Origin: RQOF01 sp964394475
GTDB taxonomy: Bacteria > Calditrichota > Calditrichia > RBG-13-44-9
Direction of reading: 5' to 3'
Assembly: GCA_964394475.1 (NCBI GenBank)
Contig: CAYMXZ010000160.1
Coordinates: 1-8,020 of the forward strand
DNA: 8,020 nucleotides
Below, piece after piece: positions 1 through 6,000 of the stretch (position 1 is its first letter; every line of letters begins with the position of its first letter). The position numbers were made by a program, and so were the translations under genes. The notes beneath the pieces are model-generated. The model was not told where the DNA came from, did no database searches, and saw nothing but the letters and a program-made list of their open reading frames with translations.

Positions 1-1423
1 GCATGGCTGGGTATATGACTGGGAAACTCTGCGCATGAACATTCGTCCCCCACTCGGAATTTTCAAGCATCACTGGGATGCCATGCAGGTGCATTCTCCC
101 CGTCTGGTGTTGGGTGAAACGGCTCTGGATATGTGGACATACAGCTATGCTGATCCAGAAATGGCTAAAGAAGTGATTTACGGTACCTTTGCTGATGCCA
201 TCCAGCCCAACGTCCCCTGTGTTCGTGAGGATGGCAGTGTGAATATGATCGGTGCTGACGGATCGGAATGTGGCACTGCACCCATGTGGGGATTCCCTTT
301 TCATGTTATTCGCACGATCTATCTCTCTACAGCAGATTCGAATTGGGTCATCCAGCTTTATCCCTATCTGAAAGCCTATGTTGAATGGTGGTTGCAGCAC
401 CGTACGGATCAAGAAGGCTGGTTTCACTGCAACAACAGCTGGGAATCTGGCCAGGATGGTTCACGACGCTTTTTAGTGGAAGGAGAGGGCGATCCGGCGA
501 CTTTTGTGCGCACGGTGGATGTGGAGGCCAGTATGGCAGAGGCAATGAGAATTCTTTCCGAAATTGCTGGATTGATGAGGAATTCAGAAGAACAGCGATA
601 CTGGGAGAATAAGGCTACGCAACGCATTCAGAATACGCATTCGATGTTCTTTCAAAACTGGTTTCGTGATATTGATGGACGGAAAAATCAGCCGATAATT
701 TTTGAAAATTTTTATGATCCCATTATGCTGGCTCCTTTAACCTGTGGAATTGCTACTTCGGAACAGATCGATGCTGTTCGTCCCAAGCTAAAGTATATTG
801 TCGATAATCCACGCTGGCTACAATGGCCACCGGCAGTGCAGGCTTTTACCGAAGCCGCCTGGAATGCCAGCGAACCTCTCCTGGCTGGGCAGGCTATCTT
901 CGATATTGTCCAGCGGGTTTATCAGCGAACAGATTCTTCCACGATCATGCAGGTGCATAAAGACGATCCATTCTCCTTCCGTATTCCAGGAGTCGCCAAC
1001 GAATTCTGGCCAGTCGGTAATCGAGCACCAGGAGGAGAGAATTACGGATGGGGAGCCACTCTTCCTGGACATATCATCCGCAGCATCATTGGTTTCCGGG
1101 AGTCTGAAAATTTGAATAGTAAAGAATTCTATCTCACTCCGGCGATTCCTTCTCCATTGTATGTTGCAGATAAGGCTTACGGAATAACGCAGCTGCATTA
1201 TCGGGGAATCAATGTACAGATTTCTTATCTTATGAGAAAAGGCAAGACGTTACAGGTCACCATTGGTTATCAGTCAGAAATTCCCTGCAAAATAATAGTA
1301 TCTGACTCTGAGGGAAGACAGATTGCCCCCACTGAAAATCGTAACATCGCAGGAAGTATCTCATTCGGCGCTACTAATGGCGAAAGGTATATCATAAAAT
1401 TTATTGGCGGGAGTTCCAGATAA
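1..1423 (+). CDS. Six-hairpin glycosidase, GH63/GH37/MGH1-like (5' partial)
   Basis: The reading frame is open from base 2, giving 473 visible residues. The ATG at 35 has no ribosome binding site and sits inside a continuous frame (HGWVYDWETLR precedes it), so the true start lies upstream. The protein resembles the (alpha/alpha)6-barrel inverting glycosidases of the GH63, GH37 trehalase and mannosylglycerate-hydrolase-like groups. SWESGQDGSRRF (about 437-472) matches the family's E-S-G-x-D acid motif, with the likely general acid Asp at 455-457. PGGENYGWGAT (about 1028-1060) carries a likely general base Glu at 1037-1039. The segment WPPAVQAFTEAAW and the aromatic-rich helices also fit the barrel. 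From about 1118 to the stop there is a beta-rich C-terminal domain. It would hydrolyse an alpha-linked sugar; the exact substrate is not visible. Any signal peptide would be outside the window. It is separated from the downstream operon by 251 bases. Family assignment is from motif memory, not a search. Confidence 0.8.
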   Translation, partial: HGWVYDWETLRMNIRPPLGIFKHHWDAMQVHSPRLVLGETALDMWTYSYADPEMAKEVIYGTFADAIQPNVPCVREDGSVNMIGADGSECGTAPMWGFPFHVIRTIYLSTADSNWVIQLYPYLKAYVEWWLQHRTDQEGWFHCNNSWESGQDGSRRFLVEGEGDPATFVRTVDVEASMAEAMRILSEIAGLMRNSEEQRYWENKATQRIQNTHSMFFQNWFRDIDGRKNQPIIFENFYDPIMLAPLTCGIATSEQIDAVRPKLKYIVDNPRWLQWPPAVQAFTEAAWNASEPLLAGQAIFDIVQRVYQRTDSSTIMQVHKDDPFSFRIPGVANEFWPVGNRAPGGENYGWGATLPGHIIRSIIGFRESENLNSKEFYLTPAIPSPLYVADKAYGITQLHYRGINVQISYLMRKGKTLQVTIGYQSEIPCKIIVSDSEGRQIAPTENRNIAGSISFGATNGERYIIKFIGGSSR

Positions 1424-1485
1424 AGTAGATGAAAATTTTTGATGGAAGAGCTTGATCTTCACCAGGGGTGTAAAAAAATATGATT

Positions 1486-1524
1486 GAAGGGATCTCTTTG
1501 GTAAAAGAAAAGAGACTACCCTTC
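1486..1524. terminator. Hairpin after the GH63-like gene, possible terminator
   Basis: GAAGGG (1486-1491) pairs with CCCTTC (1519-1524), and TCTCTTT (1493-1499) pairs with AAAGAGA (1509-1515), giving 13 base pairs with a small internal loop and a 9-base apical loop. It starts 62 bases after the stop of the upstream gene. No T-run follows on the plus strand, so it is not a textbook terminator in that direction. On the minus strand the stem is followed within a few bases by a run of seven T (complement of the A-run near 1472-1478), which is the classical arrangement, yet no minus-strand gene is seen here. It may be a non-canonical plus-strand terminator, a transcript-stabilising 3' stem, or a bidirectional barrier. 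Confidence 0.4.
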
Positions 1525-1561
1525 GTAAAAGAATTTAAAATATATGATTTGAATAACCTTG

Positions 1562-1614
1562 ATTAGGAAGAACAGGATTTACAAAATTTTAGAAATGAAT
1601 AGCTGTTCTTTAAT
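1562..1614. repeat. Inverted repeat upstream of the three-gene operon
   Basis: AAGAACAG (1568-1575) and CTGTTCTT (1603-1610) are perfect reverse complements separated by 27 bases. The outer bases ATTA (1562-1565) and TAAT (1611-1614) extend the match to 12 pairs if a GG bulge is allowed. It lies about 60 bases upstream of the next gene and directly before a TTGACA hexamer. It could be an operator with two half-sites or an RNA stem-loop. In an AT-rich spacer a chance match of this size is possible. Confidence 0.35.
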
Positions 1615-1627
1615 AAAAAAGTAGGGA

Positions 1628-1655
1628 TTGACAAAAATATTTTTTAATTTATTTC
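1628..1655 (+). promoter_or_regulatory. Weak promoter candidate for the three-gene operon
   Basis: TTGACA at 1628-1633 equals the sigma-70 minus-35 consensus. The only minus-10 candidate at normal spacing is TATTTC at 1650-1655 (16-base spacer), which matches TATAAT at just three positions, and it would leave a leader of only about a dozen bases. I saw no clear Bacteroidota-type TAnnTTTG element either. The location in the long spacer before an apparent operon is the best support. Confidence 0.22.
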
Positions 1656-1664
1656 GCCTTAACC

Positions 1665-1673
1665 AGAGGAGAG
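1665..1673 (+). promoter_or_regulatory. Ribosome binding site deciding between two adjacent ATGs
   Basis: AGAGGAGAG lies at 1665-1673. The GGAG core (1668-1671) is only 3 bases from the ATG at 1675 but 6 bases from the ATG at 1678. The second ATG is therefore the better spaced start, which would shorten the protein by one Met. Confidence 0.6.
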
Positions 1674-1674
1674 A

Positions 1675-2712
1675 ATGATGGATCGCTCCTTTTTTATTTT
1701 TTTGCTTTTGTTATCGATAACAATTCAGGCAATTTCCCAATCACCTCCCATCAAATATCCCATCGAGATCCCGGTGGTGGTGGTCAAATATTTTCCGGTA
1801 AAGGGAGAAAATATTGATATCAATGTTACTGGGGATTGGGGAGAAAGTCTGGCATATACCCGTCATAAAACGGATAGTCTTTCTCAACGATTAGTTGAAT
1901 TTCTGAATGATGCGTCCCGCTTTCGGGCGTATAAAAATCCCAGCGCCGCACCCAGCTTGAAGTATAAAATCGTCAAAACCATCGATTTCCTCGAACCGCT
2001 TCCCACCTCTAAAAAAATCTGGCAACGGACTCCTTTTACCGATTACTATTCTATTGTTGAGCGCATTGATGGTCGCTACTGGGTGGATGATGAGGATGTA
2101 AAAGAAATCTGGCTGTGGGGGTACCATGGTGGAAAAGTGCATTTATGGGAATCGAATATGGCCGGACCCTACGGCGACGTGAGTAACTCAAATCGGGATG
2201 AAAAGGATTTACCTGTTTATAATCACACCTATACCTTATATCATTATAACTATCAGCGGGGGTTATCTGAAGCAGTAGAAGATCATATGCATCAGATTGA
2301 AGCGGTTTTAAATTACATTGATGGCCGCGATGATACACCCGAGGATCAATGGTCACAATTATTGTTCTGGGGAAAATTTGTGGGAAGTGATAAGTCTCAT
2401 AAGATCATTAATCCAGGCTGTGGATGGGCTCACTATCCGCCCAATGCCGAAAAAGACTATGACAGGAAAAATCCGCGCTTTGTAGAAAGTGATATTGAGG
2501 ATTGGAAGCCGGACGGAACGGGTGAAAAGAAAAGCATGAATTGTGAGCGGTGGAATTGCAATAGCCTGGATTGGTTCAAATTGTGGATGCAAAGCCTGCC
2601 CGGAATGGATAACGGTCTAGTCTTTCAGGGACAACCGCTTACCAACTGGTGGATTTTTATTGGCCAGTGGGATTATGCCCGGAAAAATAATCTGAAACTT
2701 ATCGGGAAATAA
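1675..2712 (+). CDS. Secreted protein of unrecognised family, paralogous to the core of the gene at 6001
   Basis: It is 345 residues from the first ATG (344 from the better spaced ATG at 1678). An N-terminal signal peptide is clear: a short charged start, a hydrophobic stretch (FFIFLLLLSITIQA) and a likely cut after AISQ near residue 22. No Cys follows it, so it is not an obvious lipoprotein, and there is no C-terminal sorting domain. I do not recognise the family. Visible blocks are KEIWLWGYHGG (143-153), ESNMAGP (159-165), YQRGLSEAVEDHMHQIE (193-209), NPGCGWAHYPPN (246-257) with DYD at 261-263, and TNWW (323-326). Each has a counterpart in order and at nearly constant spacing in residues 271-595 of the protein encoded from 6001. 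The stop is 20 bases before the GH38 gene, so the two are probably co-transcribed. A role in glycan processing is inferred from context. The conserved His, Glu and Cys residues could bind metal or catalyse, but could also be structural. Confidence 0.85.
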   Translation: MMDRSFFIFLLLLSITIQAISQSPPIKYPIEIPVVVVKYFPVKGENIDINVTGDWGESLAYTRHKTDSLSQRLVEFLNDASRFRAYKNPSAAPSLKYKIVKTIDFLEPLPTSKKIWQRTPFTDYYSIVERIDGRYWVDDEDVKEIWLWGYHGGKVHLWESNMAGPYGDVSNSNRDEKDLPVYNHTYTLYHYNYQRGLSEAVEDHMHQIEAVLNYIDGRDDTPEDQWSQLLFWGKFVGSDKSHKIINPGCGWAHYPPNAEKDYDRKNPRFVESDIEDWKPDGTGEKKSMNCERWNCNSLDWFKLWMQSLPGMDNGLVFQGQPLTNWWIFIGQWDYARKNNLKLIGK

Positions 2713-2717
2713 AACTC

Positions 2718-2724
2718 GAAAGGA
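2718..2724 (+). promoter_or_regulatory. Ribosome binding site of the GH38 gene
   Basis: GAAAGGA at 2718-2724 lies 8 bases before the ATG at 2733, inside the 20-base gap after the preceding stop. A second ATG follows directly at 2736. The spacing supports the first, though either could be used. Confidence 0.5.
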
Positions 2725-2732
2725 CCTCTAAA

Positions 2733-5700
2733 ATGATGAGGATCTTTATGATGTTCAGTCTTCTACCTTTCATGCTTCACGCTGAAACTGACGTGGATCG
2801 ACTGGTGACTGAATTAAATTCCCTGGCTCACTATCAACTCGCCGATTGGAAATATGCAAGCGATCCTCAGACCCTTGAGATGTCACCGCAGGATTTATGC
2901 GCACCGACCCTCGATGTAACAAATTGGAAGTCCATGAATTACCAGACAAGGTTATATGTGGATTCCTGCTGGTTGCGCACTTCTGTTACTCTCCCCAAAA
3001 CCATGATGGGTCAGGAACTGAGTGGTCCGATTCGTCTGCTGCTATCAGTAGACGACTATGGATATTTGTGGGTAAATGGAACATCCAGGGGCCATTTTCC
3101 CTGGGATGGTGAATTCGTCATCGAAGAAAATGCTCAGCCAGGAATGAAATTTATCATTCTCATTAAAGCCATGAATACGGGCGGACCATTGCGACTGCTG
3201 CGAGCAGAACTGGAACTGGATAAGCTGAAATCTTTCAAAAATGAATTGGATAATCTATCGCTCAGTTTTCTGGTTGGACAAAAATTAGTGGGATTCGATA
3301 CCTATCAAACCAATGCTCGAAATAAGATAGATCCCGGGATTGATAAATCACATTTTGACAAAATACAAAAATTAAAATTGTATGATAAACTGCAGAAGCT
3401 GGCTTCCCAGATCGATGTAAAATCTTTAAAAAATAATGATCGGCTTTCCTTTGAAAAATCAACCCAGAAAGTAAAATCGTCGTTAAAAGAAATAGATCGC
3501 TTCGTTAAAAATTTTACTCTCTATTTTACTTCCAATGCCCACATCGATGCCGCCTGGCTCTGGCGAAAAGCCGAAACTCAGGAAGTCTGCAAGAATACTT
3601 TTACGTCGGTGATCCGCATGATGGATCAACAACCAGGTTTTACTTATACGCAAAGCTCTGCTGCCTACTACGATTGGATGCAGCGCCTTTATCCCGATCT
3701 TTTTTCTGATATTCTGCGAATGGAGAAACAGGGCCGATGGGAAATTATTGGCGGGACCTGGATCGAACCGGATTGCAATCTGATTAGCGGCGTCTCCTGG
3801 TGGCGACAACTATTGTTCGGCCAGAAGTATTTCCAGCAGAATTTTGGCAAAAAAGTAAAGATTGGCTGGAATCCTGATTCCTTCGGCTACAACTGGAATA
3901 TGCCCCAGTTCTACCTGCAGGCCGGAATTGAGGCCTTTATCACCCAAAAAATTGGGTGGAATGATACCAGTGTTTTCCCATATCGGTTATTCTGGTGGCA
4001 GGGACCGGATGATTCCCGCATCCTGGCCTACTTCCCGTTTGACTATGTGAACCGGATTGAAGATCCGTTTCAGCTGGTAGACTGGCTGCGTCAATATGAA
4101 GCCAACACCGGTCTCACAAAATTGATGATATTATTCGGAGTGGGCGATCATGGTGGCGGACCAACTCCAGAGATGCTGGAGCGAATTGAAAATCTAAAAA
4201 AGTTATATGTTTTCCCACAAATCGAATTTGGAACAGCTGGAAATTATCTTAACTGGATTAAGCAGCAAAAAATTGTCGATCTGCCAGTATGGAACAATGA
4301 ATTGTATCTGGAATACCATCGGGGGACTTTTACCACTCAGGCCAGGATGAAAAAGTATAATCGAATGCTGGAAGGCTCTTTAACCAATCTGGAGAAATTA
4401 GCCTGCCTTGCCGGGTCTTTTTATCCGTATCCTTCAGACGATTTGGGTGAAGCCTGGCAATATGTTCTGTTTAACCAATTTCATGATATCTTGCCCGGAT
4501 CCAGCATACCTGAAGTATATCGTGATGCCGAAGAAGATTATCAACAGGCCCAGCAGATTGTACAGTTTTATACCGAGAAAATCCTTGGTGCACTGGGAAA
4601 TCATGTAAATACCAGCGGTATGAAGGCTGGTCAACCGCTGGTGGTTTTTAATCCATTGAATTGGGAGCGAAGTGATATAGTTACTTTTGATCTGGAGAGA
4701 GGTGATACGTCTTCATATGCCATCTTCAATTCCGAGGGACAGGAAGTCCTCTCGCAGATTATAACGACTGGTAAATTTCATCGGCAGATTTTGTTTAAAG
4801 CTGATGGCGTTCCGGCCATGGGCTACCGAACCTACGAACTCATAGCGCAAAATCCCCGGCCATCAGCTAATGATCTTTCTATTCAAAAGAATATTTTAGA
4901 AAATCGATTTTTTAAAGTGGTTATTGATGATAAAACCGGATGGGTGAAAAGTATTTATGATAAACAACAAAAGCGGGAAATATTGAAAGGCCACGGTAAT
5001 GAATTGCAGTTATTTGACGATCGTCCGGCCGCCTGGGATGCCTGGAATCTGGGTTTAAAGGCGCGACATCCCAGTCGCTTCCGTGGAATGGAAATTTATG
5101 AACGCGGTCCGGTACGAGTATGCCTTCGCATTTACCACGATTTTCTCCATCCCAAAGCAATTAAGGAGTATCCAACTAAAGATTTTCCGCAATCTTTTTT
5201 TACTCAGGATGTGATACTCTACTCCGAGACACCCCGCATCGATTTTATTACTCAAGTGGATTGGTGGCAGGAGCATATGATGGTAAAAGTGGCTTTCCCG
5301 CTGAATATTCTCTCTGAATATGCTAGCTATGAAATTCCCTACGCAGTGATTCAGCGTCCTACTCAATTAGTGCGTGAGGAAGATAAGGGTAAAATAGAAG
5401 TTCCTGCTTTGCGCTGGGCTGACTTGTCCAATTCTCAATGTGGAGTCAGTTTAATCAATGAAGCAAAATATGGCTATGATATTAAAGGCAATGTGGTGCG
5501 GCTCTCTTTACTGCGATCTCCCACCTGGCCGGATCCCATGGCCGATCGGGGAAAACATCTCATCCGTTATGCTTTGTACCCTCATCCCGGCGATTGGCGA
5601 GAAGCCGAAACAGTTCTTCGCGGTTATGAATTTAATGAACCACTGCTGGTTCAAAAAATCACCTCCGCAAAAGGAGAATTTCCGTTACAATACTCCTTCC

Positions 5701-5960
5701 TGCAAGTCGAACCAGCGAATGTCATTTTAAGCAGTATAAAAAAAGCTGAAGATGCTGGTAATTGTTGGGTTCTCCAGCTGTATGAGTCATCTGGCAAAGT
5801 TTCATCCGCCCAATTAACTCTTCCGGCGGCTCCCGTGAAGGTGTATTCCTCAAATTTTTTAGAGGATAATCTTCAACCTATTTCTTGTGAAGGAAAAATT
5901 ATTAAATTAGATCTGAAAAAGTATGAGGTGAAGACTCTTAAAGTATTCTGGAATAAATAA
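2733..5960 (+). CDS. Exported GH38 alpha-mannosidase
   Basis: This 1075-residue protein is a zinc-dependent retaining alpha-mannosidase of family GH38, removing alpha-linked mannose from glycans or oligosaccharides. Residues 1-16 look like a signal peptide ending MLHA, so it should leave the cytoplasm. Residues about 60-160 form a beta-sandwich, 165-260 a charged helical linker, 262-525 the catalytic domain, about 525-605 the middle helical domain, and 635-1075 the large beta-rich C-terminal region. Expected zinc ligands are present: His270 and Asp272 in NAHIDAAW, Asp382 in NPDSFG (also the nucleophile by family analogy) and His584 in NQFHDILPG. Asp472 in GVGDHGGGPT is a probable acid/base. 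LEYHRGTFTTQA (526-537) and VVFNPLNW (637-644) are further family hallmarks. Size and layout resemble the Ams1/MAN2C1 type, which is normally cytosolic, so the signal peptide is notable. No frame disruption is seen. It lies between the two genes sharing the unrecognised domain. The exact linkage cannot be told. Confidence 0.95.
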   Translation: MMRIFMMFSLLPFMLHAETDVDRLVTELNSLAHYQLADWKYASDPQTLEMSPQDLCAPTLDVTNWKSMNYQTRLYVDSCWLRTSVTLPKTMMGQELSGPIRLLLSVDDYGYLWVNGTSRGHFPWDGEFVIEENAQPGMKFIILIKAMNTGGPLRLLRAELELDKLKSFKNELDNLSLSFLVGQKLVGFDTYQTNARNKIDPGIDKSHFDKIQKLKLYDKLQKLASQIDVKSLKNNDRLSFEKSTQKVKSSLKEIDRFVKNFTLYFTSNAHIDAAWLWRKAETQEVCKNTFTSVIRMMDQQPGFTYTQSSAAYYDWMQRLYPDLFSDILRMEKQGRWEIIGGTWIEPDCNLISGVSWWRQLLFGQKYFQQNFGKKVKIGWNPDSFGYNWNMPQFYLQAGIEAFITQKIGWNDTSVFPYRLFWWQGPDDSRILAYFPFDYVNRIEDPFQLVDWLRQYEANTGLTKLMILFGVGDHGGGPTPEMLERIENLKKLYVFPQIEFGTAGNYLNWIKQQKIVDLPVWNNELYLEYHRGTFTTQARMKKYNRMLEGSLTNLEKLACLAGSFYPYPSDDLGEAWQYVLFNQFHDILPGSSIPEVYRDAEEDYQQAQQIVQFYTEKILGALGNHVNTSGMKAGQPLVVFNPLNWERSDIVTFDLERGDTSSYAIFNSEGQEVLSQIITTGKFHRQILFKADGVPAMGYRTYELIAQNPRPSANDLSIQKNILENRFFKVVIDDKTGWVKSIYDKQQKREILKGHGNELQLFDDRPAAWDAWNLGLKARHPSRFRGMEIYERGPVRVCLRIYHDFLHPKAIKEYPTKDFPQSFFTQDVILYSETPRIDFITQVDWWQEHMMVKVAFPLNILSEYASYEIPYAVIQRPTQLVREEDKGKIEVPALRWADLSNSQCGVSLINEAKYGYDIKGNVVRLSLLRSPTWPDPMADRGKHLIRYALYPHPGDWREAETVLRGYEFNEPLLVQKITSAKGEFPLQYSFLQVEPANVILSSIKKAEDAGNCWVLQLYESSGKVSSAQLTLPAAPVKVYSSNFLEDNLQPISCEGKIIKLDLKKYEVKTLKVFWNK

Positions 5961-5989
5961 AGAAATAATTATATTATCGTTGTATTTAC

Positions 5990-5996
5990 AAGGAGG
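5990..5996 (+). promoter_or_regulatory. Strong ribosome binding site of the modular gene
   Basis: AAGGAGG at 5990-5996 is a full Shine-Dalgarno match 4 bases before the ATG at 6001. The 40-base spacer from the GH38 stop is AT-rich and shows no convincing terminator, which supports read-through from the GH38 gene. Confidence 0.75.
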
Positions 5997-6000
5997 AAAA

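Noticed and set aside
35..37. ATG at 35 as the true start of the first gene
   Set aside because: The frame is open upstream to base 2 with protein-like sequence, no ribosome site precedes it, and the barrel domain would lack its N-terminal part.
818..1198. 126-codon open frame on the minus strand
   Set aside because: Antisense to the conserved catalytic region of the six-hairpin glycosidase; composition looks like a shadow frame.
1445..1460. Short stem GAAGA/TCTTC just after the first gene
   Set aside because: Only 5 base pairs with no T-run following; too weak for a terminator call.
2290..2301. Classical zinc-peptidase HExxH motif in the shared domain
   Set aside because: The sequence is H-x-x-E without the HExxH pattern, so no peptidase assignment is justified.
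3483..3809. 108-codon open frame on the minus strand
   Set aside because: Overlaps the GH38 zinc-binding motif region, so it is a shadow of that gene.
5965..5977. AT-only palindrome ATAAT/ATTAT between the GH38 and modular genes
   Set aside because: Five A-T pairs in an AT-rich spacer are expected by chance and too weak to act as a terminator.
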